Assembly (NCBI GenBank): GCA_026005175.1
Contig: BPKO01000004.1
Span: forward strand, 248,001-312,000
DNA length: 64,000 nucleotides
Source of the DNA: Candidatus Tectimicrobiota bacterium
GTDB lineage: Bacteria; Tectomicrobia; Entotheonellia; Entotheonellales; Entotheonellaceae
Direction: 5' to 3'
Shown here in pieces: positions 8,175 through 17,441 of this stretch (positions are counted from its first letter, which is position 1; each line of letters opens with the position of its first letter). The translations under genes were made by a program, and so were the position numbers. The notes below the pieces were generated by a model. The model ran no database searches and had not been told where the DNA came from. It saw only the letters and a list, made by a program, of their open reading frames with translations.

Positions 8175-9149
8175 ATGCGTGCGGTGGCGTTTACCGAGAC
8201 GGGGGGACCGGAGGTGCTGCGGGTGATGGAGCTGCCCGACCCGCAGCCCGGCCCCGGGCAAGTGCGCCTGCGGGTGGCGGTGAGCGGCGTCAACTTTCGC
8301 GACATCGGCGTGCGCAAGTACGGCCGCGCCGAAGGCAGCCGCGTGCCGGAACCGGTGGTCACCGGCATCGAAGCGGCCGGCGTCGTCGACGCCCTGGGCG
8401 AAGGCGTCACCCACCTGCGGCCAGGGCAGCGTGTGGCCACCATCTGTCCTGGCGGCGGCTACGGCGACCTGCTGGTGGTGCCGGCGGCACAAGTCATTCC
8501 CTTGCCCGACAGCGTTTCCGACCTGGTCGGGGGCACTTTTGCCATGACTGGCCTTACGGCCTGGCACCTGCTGCACACCGCGGCGCGCGTGCAGCCGGGC
8601 GACACGGTGCTGGTGCACGCCGCCGCCGGCGGCGTAGGGGTGATGCTCTTGCAGCTGGCGCGCCGCTGCGGGGTGACGGTCCTGGCCACCGTGGGCTCGG
8701 CGGCCAAGGCGGAGACGGCGCGGCGCTTTGGCGCCGATGCGGTGATCAACTACCGCGAGCAGGACTTTGCTGCCGCGGTGCGTGAGCTCACCGGCGGCCG
8801 CGGCGTCGACGTGGTCATCGACGGCGTGGGGGCCACCACCTGCCGCGGCAACCTCGAGGCCCTGCGCGTCTTTGGGCGGCTGGTGAGCTTTGGCCGCGCC
8901 TCGGGCGAGCCGCAGCTGGGGCTGGCCGAGCTGCAGCAAAAGAGCCTGCAGTGGGCCTACTTTGGCATTTTCCACGCCTGGCAGCAGCTCGAAGTGTGGC
9001 AGCGCGGCGTGGCCGGCCTGCTGCCGCTGGTAGCCAGCGGCGCCGTGGACCCCTACGTCACCGAGACCTATCCGCTGGCGCAGGCCGCCGAAGCGCACCG
9101 GCGGCTCGAGCAGCGCCTCACCCAGGGCAAGCTGGCGCTGCTGCACTGA
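8175..9149 (+). CDS. NADPH:quinone oxidoreductase / zinc-independent MDR family
   Basis: The 324-residue protein starts MRAVAFTETGGPEVLRVMEL with GGAG 7 bases upstream. It has the quinone-oxidoreductase features of the medium-chain dehydrogenase family: SGVNFRDIGVRKYG, the nucleotide-binding VLVHAAAGGVGVMLLQLA, and GADAVINYREQDF. The structural zinc cysteines of alcohol dehydrogenases are absent. It likely reduces quinones or other activated carbonyls with NADPH. The ORF track begins it at 7926, but that extension has no family similarity and crosses the rtcB promoter region. Confidence 0.88.
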   Translation: MRAVAFTETGGPEVLRVMELPDPQPGPGQVRLRVAVSGVNFRDIGVRKYGRAEGSRVPEPVVTGIEAAGVVDALGEGVTHLRPGQRVATICPGGGYGDLLVVPAAQVIPLPDSVSDLVGGTFAMTGLTAWHLLHTAARVQPGDTVLVHAAAGGVGVMLLQLARRCGVTVLATVGSAAKAETARRFGADAVINYREQDFAAAVRELTGGRGVDVVIDGVGATTCRGNLEALRVFGRLVSFGRASGEPQLGLAELQQKSLQWAYFGIFHAWQQLEVWQRGVAGLLPLVASGAVDPYVTETYPLAQAAEAHRRLEQRLTQGKLALLH

Positions 9150-9154
9150 GGCGC

Positions 9155-10015
9155 TCAGGGCCGCGCCTGGCGCTGCATCCAAGCCTCGATTTCCTGCCGG
9201 AAGAGGCGCAACCGTTGCGGCGCGCTGCGCAGCGCTGCGAGCACCTGGCCCAAGTCAATGGTCACGTACTCGTGGACCAGCACGTTGCGAAAGCCACCGG
9301 AGCCTCGCAGGCGGCCGTAGAGCTCCGCAGAGATCACGCCGGCCGCTTGCAACTCCGACAGCAGGGCCTCGTAACTCGTTGCCGTTCTGCCGTACGCCTG
9401 GCTCAGGATGGGATCGGCAACGTGAAAGACCACCGAGAGCCCTGCCAGCAAGCCGCGCTCTATCGTCCAGCGCAGGCTGAGATTCGTCGTCAGTTGGGCC
9501 TCGGTCGTCTCCCGGTACTTTTCCAGCTCCTGGGCGATGCGCTCCAGCTCGGCCAGGGCATGGGCCAAGAACTCGGGTCGTAAGGTCATACGCCCCTCCC
9601 GGGCGGCGTTGGCGGCAGGCCCGCGGGGTTCCTTAGGGGGACGGCGGGTGCGCTGCGCCAGCTCCCGCCACTGTGCGCGTTTGCCGGCTTCAAAGCGGGC
9701 GCGCTCGAGCGGCGACCGCTCCAGAATGCAGCGCCCTGCAAGAATGTCCGCCACCAGGTAAGGCGGTGCCAGGCGAAGGTCGACCACTTCCAGCCGATCC
9801 GTCTCCAGGGCCAGCGACAGATCGGCATAGAGTTCGGGGTAAGAGAAAGGGGGCTCCGGGAGCACCGCGATATCCACGTCCTGAGGGGAGGCGGCCGCTG
9901 CGGCTGCTGAGCCAAAAAGATAGGCCAAGCGCACGGGATGGCGCCGCAACACCGCCGGAAGCTGCGCCAGGCACGCCGCAGCCTTTTCTGCCGGTGGCGC
10001 GTGCGCTATGCTCAC
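9155..10015 (-). CDS. MntA-HepT fusion (nucleotidyltransferase antitoxin + HEPN toxin)
   Basis: One open frame of 286 residues joins two domains normally encoded separately. Residues 1 to about 130 are a minimal nucleotidyltransferase, with LFGSA..DVDIAV giving GS at 35-36 and DxD at 46 and 48. Residues 143 to 286 are a HepT/DUF86 HEPN domain with RNVLVHEY, an exact RX4HXY motif at 243-250. In known MntA-HepT pairs, MntA AMPylates the tyrosine of that motif to silence the RNase. An ATG at residue 143, with a GGGAGG site just before it, could also produce free HepT. I cannot exclude that an indel erased a stop codon between two genes. Confidence 0.82.
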   Translation of the reverse strand: MSIAHAPPAEKAAACLAQLPAVLRRHPVRLAYLFGSAAAAAASPQDVDIAVLPEPPFSYPELYADLSLALETDRLEVVDLRLAPPYLVADILAGRCILERSPLERARFEAGKRAQWRELAQRTRRPPKEPRGPAANAAREGRMTLRPEFLAHALAELERIAQELEKYRETTEAQLTTNLSLRWTIERGLLAGLSVVFHVADPILSQAYGRTATSYEALLSELQAAGVISAELYGRLRGSGGFRNVLVHEYVTIDLGQVLAALRSAPQRLRLFRQEIEAWMQRQARP

Positions 10016-10032
10016 AGCAAGGGGAGGAAGCC

Positions 10033-10983
10033 ATGACCACCTACCTGGTCGTTAGCGGCGGCGGCGCCCACGGCGCCTTTGCCGTGGGTGCCCTCAAGGC
10101 CCTGGCAGCAGCCGGCGTGCGCTTCGACGGCGTGGTGGGCACCTCCACCGGGGCGCTCATCGCCCCCCTGGTGGCCACCGGCGAGCTTGACTTGCTGGAG
10201 GAGATCTACACCTCGGTGCGCACCCGCGACATCCTGCGCTGGTGGCCTTGGAACCTGCTTGCCGTGCGCGCCTGGTACTCTACGGGGCCGCTCGAAAAGC
10301 TCATTGCCCGCCAGCTCACCCCCGAGCGCTACGCGCGGCTTTTGGCCTCGCCCACCCAGGTGTGGCTGGCCACCGTGGCTTTGCAAAGCGGCCAGGTCAC
10401 CTACTGGAACCCCAGGCAGGGGCCGGGAGGCCAGCCGCTTTCGCTGGAGGTCTTCCGCCGGGCGCTTCTGGCCTCGGCCAGCCAGCCGGTGCTCATGCCG
10501 CTTCAGGCCATGCCCGACGGCTTGCAGCATGCCGATGGCGGCCTGCGCGAGATTGCCCCCTTGCGCAAGGCCATCGACGAAGGGGCCGAGGCGATCTGGG
10601 CGGTGGTGCTGACCCCGGCAGCGCCCTCCTTGCGCCGGGAGCCTTACCGGTCGGTTTTGGCCATTGCCGGGCGCACCCTGGACTTGCTTTTGGCCGAGAT
10701 CGTGGCCGGCGACGTGCACACCGCTACGACCATCAACGCCGTGCTCGACTGGCTCGAGGCGCTGCGCGGGCGCTTGGCGGCCCACCTTGCGGCAGACGAG
10801 CTTGCGGCGCTCTTTGCCGATTTTCCCCTTGCCGGCAAGCGGCTGCTAGAGCTGCACCTGCTTAGGCCCGAAGCCGAGCTGCCCGGCAGCAGCCTGCGCT
10901 TTGATCCTGGCTTGATGCGTGAGATGGTGGCGCAGGGAGAAGCTGCGGCGCGGCGCTACCTTGCGCGCTGCGGCGTCGTGTAA
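10033..10983 (+). CDS. Patatin-like phospholipase
   Basis: The 316-residue protein begins MTTYLVVSGGGAHGAFAVGA, the glycine-rich oxyanion loop of patatins. It then has the nucleophile elbow GTSTG and, later, the DGG motif (HADGGLREIAP) that supplies the catalytic aspartate. The family hydrolyses acyl esters of lipids. No signal peptide is visible, so it is probably cytoplasmic. The ATG follows GGGGAGGAAG. It is divergent from the MntA-HepT gene, with only 17 bases between the two start codons, so their promoters must overlap each other or the coding ends. Some patatins act in anti-phage systems, but nothing here proves that role. Confidence 0.87.
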   Translation: MTTYLVVSGGGAHGAFAVGALKALAAAGVRFDGVVGTSTGALIAPLVATGELDLLEEIYTSVRTRDILRWWPWNLLAVRAWYSTGPLEKLIARQLTPERYARLLASPTQVWLATVALQSGQVTYWNPRQGPGGQPLSLEVFRRALLASASQPVLMPLQAMPDGLQHADGGLREIAPLRKAIDEGAEAIWAVVLTPAAPSLRREPYRSVLAIAGRTLDLLLAEIVAGDVHTATTINAVLDWLEALRGRLAAHLAADELAALFADFPLAGKRLLELHLLRPEAELPGSSLRFDPGLMREMVAQGEAAARRYLARCGVV

Positions 10984-11339
10984 CCGCCTTTGACGGCCTT
11001 CGCGAGGCACTGTGCCTTCCCATGGTCTGAACTTTTCCGCGCTCTCGTGTAGGGTACTATCGGCGACAACCCGGATCACCGCTGTCGCAACCTTTCGGCA
11101 AGCTGCCGGCTCGTTTCGGCCTCCCGCTCCAGTTCCTCATCCGGATAATCAATCACCGCTGAGTCGCTGCTGCATGAAGGCCGCCGGGCCTGGGCCTTCG
11201 AGGGCGGCTTTGCTGGCGACCTTCACGATTCAAGACCTGACCCCGTGCCCTCTTGCAGCACTGCCGCAGCGGGTTTACGATCTGAGCGTCGTCCATGGCG
11301 TGCTTCTTACCGTGAGCTTGCACCTTGGGAGGGGTTGAA
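10984..11339. other. Intergenic stretch with a possible broken small gene and a REP-like motif
   Basis: This 356-base gap holds no intact gene I can defend. On the minus strand, a GTG at about 11224 starts KVASKAALEGPG, and another frame ends YPDEELEREAETSRQLAERL before a stop at 11076. This looks like a short antitoxin-type protein with one frameshift. The dispersed GGGGTCAGGTCTTGAAT motif lies directly in front of that GTG. Confidence 0.35.
11228..11244 (-). repeat. Solo copy of the Y1-transposase-associated motif
   Basis: On the minus strand this reads GGGGTCAGGTCTTGAAT and continues with TCGTG-like sequence. The same motif occurs at 37590, 38356, 58467 and (inverted) 59493. The last two bracket a Y1 transposase gene, so this is probably a remnant or mobilised end. 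Confidence 0.7.
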
Positions 11340-11612
11340 GTGGCAAAAGCCTCCAGGAGAGTAAAGCATCCCTATGTGGTTTCCCGCAAAGACTACTGTG
11401 GAGGCAGTCCGATCATCAAAGGGACAAAGTTCCCTGTGCGCGCGGTGGTGAACTATATTCTCAAACAGGGAATAACGCCCGAAGAACTGGTGAAAGAATT
11501 TTCCCATCTGACACTCGCTCAGGTCTACGATGCGCTGTCGTATTATTATGACCACGAGGAAGACATCGAGAGAGAGCTTCAGGAGTACACGGAAGCAAAG
11601 CTGAGACCATAA
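11340..11612 (+). CDS. DUF433 family antitoxin-like protein
   Basis: The 90-residue protein contains the DUF433 pattern: PYVVSRKDYCGGSPIIKGTK, then VVNYILKQGITPEELVKEF and a helix-turn-helix-like LTLAQVYDALSYYYDH. The start is a GTG at 11340 with GGGAGGGG at 5-base spacing, not the TTG the ORF track uses. DUF433 proteins commonly pair with DUF5615 PIN-like toxins, as here. Its TAA shares bases with the ATG of the next gene, so the pair is translationally coupled. This pair has lower GC than its surroundings, suggesting recent transfer. Confidence 0.85.
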   Translation: MAKASRRVKHPYVVSRKDYCGGSPIIKGTKFPVRAVVNYILKQGITPEELVKEFSHLTLAQVYDALSYYYDHEEDIERELQEYTEAKLRP

Positions 11613-11977
11613 TGGTTAGACCTGCTCTTCTGCTGGATGAAGATGTCCGGGTTGTCCTGGCAGCGATCTTACGGCAGCGGGGCTATGATGTCGTCCATGT
11701 TTTGGAGGTTAACCGAACAGGGAAAAGCGATTCTGAACAACTGGCCTATGCCGTGCGCCAGAGACGGGCCATACTGACCCATAACATCCGCGATTACCTG
11801 CTTCTTGACCGGGGCTATCAGGTGCAAGGGAAAGAGCACCACGGTATTCTCGTTTCGGATCAAGTTCCCTTGAGAGAGTTATTACGCAGGACTCTGCGAT
11901 GCCTGAGCCGGTACACGGCAGAGGAGCTGCGCAACCAAGTGATCTGGTTGCAGGATTTCAAAGCGGGGCAACCGTAG
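11612..11977 (+). CDS. DUF5615 PIN-like toxin
   Basis: The 121-residue protein begins LLLDEDVRVVLAAILRQRGYDV, matching DUF5615/PIN_5 proteins, whose acidic pair near the N-terminus helps bind metal. A second acidic site lies in ILTHNIRDYLLL. PIN-like folds cleave RNA. With the upstream DUF433 gene it forms a typical two-gene toxin-antitoxin unit, the start overlapping the preceding stop. It lies about 480 bases from the distal end of the CRISPR array. The nuclease activity and target are inferred from the family. Confidence 0.83.
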   Translation: MVRPALLLDEDVRVVLAAILRQRGYDVVHVLEVNRTGKSDSEQLAYAVRQRRAILTHNIRDYLLLDRGYQVQGKEHHGILVSDQVPLRELLRRTLRCLSRYTAEELRNQVIWLQDFKAGQP

Positions 11978-12453
11978 GACTCCTCCCCAGTGACTCCCGT
12001 TGCCGAGGACATAGCCATCTATCCCCGGCCTCCGCCCGTTGCCAAGCGGAGGCGCCGCTCTTGCGCGCTGCCGGCTTCCCGCTTCCTCTGGGACCGCCGG
12101 CACCAGGGCCGGTCTTACGTCCCGTCCGCAGGCGTTTTGCGTCTCCGGTCCACTCTCGGCGACGGCGGCCACCAGGGCCGCAAGATTTCGCGCCGCGTTC
12201 TCTCCTGCTCGACGGGAAAGCGCGCGGCGCAGCGGCTGACCGCCTCGCAAATGGTGTAGCACCACTCACTGCCCGTGGGCAGGGTGGAGGTCTGCTCACA
12301 AGCAGGGCCCCCAGCAAGCTGCTCAGGCCCCAAGACAGCGCTGGCCCTGCCCTCAGGCCCTTCCTTTCGGTCTCCATCCTCCCTCTATTCCTCTCACATC
12401 CACTGATGCACGCCCTTTTCCTCGCCAGGTGAGTTTTCGGTTTGTTTATCTGA
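11978..12453. other. Intergenic region before the distal end of the CRISPR array
   Basis: Several short ORFs cross this region on both strands, but none has a ribosome site plus recognisable protein. A minus-strand frame reading GSEWCYTICEAVSRCAARFP followed by a frame change could be gene debris. The last 40 bases before the array are AT-rich (TTTGTTTATCTGATTATCTG). I see no leader-like repeat here and treat this as the trailer side. Confidence 0.4.
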
Positions 12454-15400
12454 TTATCTGACAAACTTCCATCAGGTAAAAACTTCCAACAGCATGGTCA
12501 CAGAGGAGAAGAGACAGTGATAGCATACCGGTCTTAATCCCTTCTTCATCAGGTCAAAACTTCCAACGGGGAGTTTCTGGAGGAAAACACGGGGAGCATC
12601 ATACAGGTCTTAATCCCTTCTTCATCAGGTCAAAACTTCCAACGTTACTTACGGTGCGGCGCGCATCGAGGAGCTAGGCAGTCTTAATCCCTTCTTCATC
12701 AGGTCAAAACTTCCAACCGAGCTGCTCGATGCTACCGTCTCCCTCACCCGCATCCTCCACCGCGTCTTAATCCCTTCTTCATCAGGTCATCGGTTCGAAC
12801 ATTGGCTGATTGAATAAGGATAAAGGGAAAAGATATGACACCAATGTCTTAATCCCTTCTTCATCAGGTCATCGGTTCCAACGATACCGCTGGCGGTCTG
12901 ACTCTAGTGCAAAAAGAAGCAGGGGTCTTAATCCCTTCTTCATCAGGTCATCGGTTCGAACACGATGTCGGTGCATGCTTTGCCTTCGGCGGCCTGCCGG
13001 CGCCGCTCGTCTTAATCCCTTCTTCATCAGGTCATCGGTTCGAACCCGTTGGCACAGACGTGCCAGGAAATCCACTGCCGTCTTAATCCCTTCTTCATCA
13101 GGTCATCGGTTCGAACATTAGACGCAGATTGCGGACACTCTGAAGCAATATTTATCAGTACGTCTTAATCCCTTCTTCATCAGGTCATCGGTTCGAACGC
13201 TGCAGCATGACTATGCTATGCCGTGACCACTTGCGTCTTAATCCCTTCTTCATCAGGTCATCGGTTCGAACAGCCGAGCCGTCCTACGGATCGGCAGCCG
13301 GCCGCGTCTTAATCCCTTCTTCATCAGGTCATCGGTTCGAACCCGTGCACAGCTGGGCGATGCTGCCACGCGCTGCGCGTCTTAATCCCTTCTTCATCAG
13401 GTCATCGGTTCGAACGCCGCAGGCTTGCCACGTCGAGTCTGCGACTGGTCTTAATCCCTTCTTCATCAGGTCATCGGTTCGAACTAGCATGGCTGCGCTC
13501 CCTGGCGGCGGCGACGAAGCGTCTTAATCCCTTCTTCATCAGGTCATCGGTTCGAACCCCGCTCAGCGCATGTAGCCGCTACGCCGTCTTAATCCCTTCT
13601 TCATCAGGTCATCGGTTCGAACGCCGCTCTATGCTCCTACCGAGTCAGCCGGCCGGCGTCTTAATCCCTTCTTCATCAGGTCATCGGTTCGAACGCCGCA
13701 GGCATAAAGCACACGATCGAGTCTGCGACGAACTAGTCTTAATCCCTTCTTCATCAGGTCATCGGTTCGAACCCCGGCCTGACTGCGGACCTCGCGCGAG
13801 CTGGCGCAGTCTTAATCCCTTCTTCATCAGGTCATCGGTTCGAACGCTCTCACGCTCCTGGGGCGGGCCCCGTGGCCGCACGTCTTAATCCCTTCTTCAT
13901 CAGGTCATCGGTTCGAACACTCGGGGTCAGCAATCCGGCAGAGCCCATGTATCGCGGGTCTTAATCCCTTCTTCATCAGGTCATCGGTTCGAACACACTG
14001 CCGGCCCGGGCGCACCCGGGTGCCAGCAGAGTCTTAATCCCTTCTTCATCAGGTCATCGGTTCGAACATGACTGTGACAAAGTGGGAGTGCGCTCGTCGA
14101 TGCATCAGGTCTTAATCCCTTCTTCATCAGGTCATCGGTTCGAACCACGGCATCATCGGCTACGGACCGGACGCAGGTGCAGGGTCTTAATCCCTTCTTC
14201 ATCAGGTCATCGGTTCGAACTCCTGCGGCCCACGTGGCGCACCGCCAGCCTGTGTCTTAATCCCTTCTTCATCAGGTCATCGGTTCGAACCCGATCTCGC
14301 GCCAGACAGCAGCGGTATCTGCACTTGTCTTAATCCCTTCTTCATCAGGTCATCGGTTCGAACCACCTCCAGCCAGCACTTGTGCGACACGGAGTGAGAT
14401 CGTCGCGTCTTAATCCCTTCTTCATCAGGTCATCGGTTCGAACGTCTTGTGGTCGTATCCTTGGATCAGTCCTTGCAAGAGGTCTTAATCCCTTCTTCAT
14501 CAGGTCATCGGTTCGAACTGTGAGGGCAGATCTGGGTGGTGCTTAGCGATGACGTCTTAATCCCTTCTTCATCAGGTCATCGGTTCGAACGGCCTGCTCC
14601 ATGGGTAGCAACCTCAAGCGTCTTAATCCCTTCTTCATCAGGTCATCGGTTCGAACTCTTTCCAAATGCGGCGTGGCTCACCGGCAGGCGTCTTAATCCC
14701 TTCTTCATCAGGTCATCGGTTCGAACACCTTGGCAGGGGATATATGTTGGACCTTGTCTTAATCCCTTCTTCATCAGGTCATCGGTTCGAACATCTGGTA
14801 CGGACGGGCGTGACAACGTTTATGCATCGGGTCTTAATCCCTTCTTCATCAGGTCATCGGTTCGAACAGGCGATGGAGCTGCTGGCGCGGCAGGCCCAGC
14901 GCAGGACGCGGTCTTAATCCCTTCTTCATCAGGTCATCGGTTCGAACAGGAACTGGCGGAAAAAGTGGTCATCCGCGTGCGGCGTCTTAATCCCTTCTTC
15001 ATCAGGTCATCGGTTCGAACCATCCCGGGTGGCCGCTCGACTGCACCGAGCGCCGGAGGTCTTAATCCCTTCTTCATCAGGTCATCGGTTCGAACCGGAT
15101 CACGCTGCGAGGGACGATGACGAGGCCAGAAGTCTTAATCCCTTCTTCATCAGGTCATCGGTTCGAACGGAGCTCTGCGGCAGCTGCGCGCCTGCATGGT
15201 CTTAATCCCTTCTTCATCAGGTCATCGGTTCGAACTCAGGTACCAGGCTGCTAGAGAGAACGCAGCTGCGTGTCTTAATCCCTTCTTCATCAGGTCATCG
15301 GTTCGAACCCGTCGCGAGCCACTGGTCACCGTACTAAAATCAGTCTTAATCCCTTCTTCATCAGGTCATCGGTTCGAACTGGGTCTAGTAGGAGGGCGAC

Positions 15401-16674
15401 CAGCGCTGGCAGGTCTTAATCCCTTCTTCATCAGGTCATCGGTTCGAACTGACAGCTCTATCGGCAGAAGTCAACGTGATACGTCTTAATCCCTTCTTCA
15501 TCAGGTCATCGGTTCGAACCCTCTGGCTGCATCCTATGCGACACTGTGCGATATGGTCTTAATCCCTTCTTCATCAGGTCATCGGTTCGAACCACATGGA
15601 CGCGTCGACGACTGAGCACTGCAGAAACCGTCTTAATCCCTTCTTCATCAGGTCATCGGTTCGAACACGTGGCCATCTGTGCGTCAGCTTTGGGATAGTC
15701 GAGTCTTAATCCCTTCTTCATCAGGTCATCGGTTCGAACCCTACCTATCGGCTTGATCCCTTCGGTCTTACGCCTGCGTCTTAATCCCTTCTTCATCAGG
15801 TCATCGGTTCGAACGTCTGGCCAGCTTGAGATGAGCAGCGCACGTCGTCTTAATCCCTTCTTCATCAGGTCATCGGTTCGAACACTCCGCGCCGCGTAAC
15901 TCACTCGAGATCCTCGTCTTAATCCCTTCTTCATCAGGTCATCGGTTCGAACCAGTATCGGCGCTACCGATCATCCGCCGATTGTCTTAATCCCTTCTTC
16001 ATCAGGTCATCGGTTCGAACTCACGGCGCCTACGGCGCGTCGTTGCCGCGGCAGGTCTTAATCCCTTCTTCATCAGGTCATCGGTTCGAACGACATGTCA
16101 GAATATCCTGACGATGCGTCATGGACTAAGGGTCTTAATCCCTTCTTCATCAGGTCATCGGTTCGAACTCGTCAAGTTGCTGAATCGGGCTGCCTAGCGA
16201 ACGAGATGTCTTAATCCCTTCTTCATCAGGTCATCGGTTCGAACTACTCGTACGTGTCGCACGTAGGATGAGTGGGTCTTAATCCCTTCTTCATCAGGTC
16301 ATCGGTTCGAACGGACCACGTACTGCTGCTAGCCAAGGCCCTGACGGCAGTCTTAATCCCTTCTTCATCAGGTCATCGGTTCGAACGACTCATGCCGCCG
16401 CAATCTACCATCCGCAGTCTTGTCTTAATCCCTTCTTCATCAGGTCATCGGTTCGAACCCGTGACACATGCAGCGTCGCGCGATGCAGAGGAGTCGTCTT
16501 AATCCCTTCTTCATCAGGTCATCGGTTCGAACAGGCCATTGACGCGATCATGCCAGTCGGCCTTGCTGTCTTAATCCCTTCTTCATCAGGTCATCGGTTC
16601 GAACCCGCAAGTCCGATGAAGAGCGTCCAAGTCTGCCGTCTTAATCCCTTCTTCATCAGGTCAAAACTTCCAAC
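12454..16674 (-). CRISPR. Type III-A CRISPR array, 58 repeats (57 spacers)
   Basis: Repeats of 37 bases alternate with spacers of about 33-48 bases. I count 57 full repeats starting at 12531, plus a decayed one at 12454-12490. Read on the minus strand, each repeat ends GAAGGGATTAAGAC, giving an 8-base crRNA tag ATTAAGAC like that of other type III systems. The decayed repeat at the left, and cas2 at the right, put the leader on the right and transcription leftward. Two repeat types occur. Three left-hand repeats and the single leader-proximal one begin (minus strand) GTTGGAAGTTTTGACC. The rest begin GTTCGAACCGATGACC, except one at 12846 that begins GTTGGAACCGATGACC. Spacer sources cannot be told without a search. 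Confidence 0.97.
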
Positions 16675-16880
16675 AGTAGGCCCCGGAAGGGCGCACGCAT
16701 TGCCGAGCCGCGCTGCCCCACTGCCTAACCTGCCTCCATGCCCCTTGCCGGCTCCCTTTCGGCGGCGTTTTCCACGCCGGGGAGAAAGCAGTTTCTTCCA
16801 CAATTTCAAGGCCTTGTCGGCAATGCCTAACCTCCCCCGGGGAAGCGGGCAGCCGGCGGTTAGACACCGCCATGACCGGC
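16675..16880 (-). promoter_or_regulatory. Putative CRISPR leader
   Basis: These 206 bases lie between the cas2 stop and the leader-proximal repeat and contain no gene. An AT-richer patch (CAGTTTCTTCCACAATTTCA on the plus strand) may hold the array promoter. A short element, TGCCTAACCT, occurs twice (near 16722 and 16822). The assignment rests on position next to cas2 and on the trailer-type decay at the other end. Confidence 0.6.
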
Positions 16881-17161
16881 TCACAGCACGTACACGGACT
16901 CATCTCGGTAAACCTTCCCCTGTCCAAGCGTACGGATTTTGTCGCGGCAGCTTTGGCAAAGAAAATAAAGGCGCACGTCGTCGGCAGCCGGATCGATGAC
17001 GCGCTGGAGCCGCGCGCAGAGCCGCTCCAGCCGCGTGGCGTGGTCGAGCTCCATTTCAAACACGCTGCGCTGGGGGCCCGATCGCCAAAGTCTTCGAGGA
17101 TTTTGGCAACTTTCAGGCGGCGCTGGTCGTCGCTGATGTCGTAAGCCACCACGTAAAACAT
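16881..17161 (-). CDS. cas2: CRISPR adaptation endonuclease Cas2 (frameshifted)
   Basis: The protein reads [27 protein letters not shown] in one frame and [20 protein letters not shown] to DESVYVL in another, together giving a normal Cas2 of about 93 residues. The metal-binding aspartate in AYDIS is present. The frame changes at a run of five G/C bases, where one missing or two extra bases would explain it. Cas2 dimers bridge two Cas1 dimers during spacer integration. It follows cas1 by 14 bases with a good AGGAGG site. The frameshift may be a sequence error, because similar ones occur in essential genes nearby. Confidence 0.88.
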
Positions 17162-17441
17162 CCCCTGCCTCCTCTTTACCACCGTAGCACAAATGGCACG
17201 TACGGCTCGCCGCGCGTCAAATGCGCTGCCAGGCGCTCGGCCTGGCGCCGGAAGCTCTTGCGCAGCGTGGTGGTTTCTCCAGAAAGACGATCTGTGAACT
17301 CGCGGTTGAGGTGCTCTTCGTAGGCCCCGGAAAAACTTCCCCAGCGACTGCCGCCGCAGCCGCACGCCCCCGTGCTGCGCGTCAGCAACAAAATCCTCGG
17401 GCTGCATCACCCGCAGGTTCGCCAGGTTCAGTACCAGCCGG

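Noticed and set aside
8045-8785. 246-residue plus-strand ORF overlapping the quinone oxidoreductase
   Set aside because: It is a frame shadow of the oxidoreductase, rich in Arg/Gly/Ala, without motifs.
12810-16502. Series of ORFs across the array reading LNPFFIRSSVRT, VLIPSSSGHRFE or VRTDDLMKKGLR
   Set aside because: These are translations of the CRISPR repeat in different frames; they have no ribosome sites, and the text repeats with the array.
12454-16674. Array transcribed on the plus strand with a leader at 12.4 kb
   Set aside because: The decayed repeat is at the left end, cas2 abuts the right end, and the minus-strand repeat ends GGGATTAAGAC like other type III tags, so leftward transcription fits better.
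16881-17161. cas2 as a true decayed gene
   Set aside because: The shift lies in a G/C run and the rest is intact; the same error type occurs in essential genes, so decay is not supported by sequence alone.
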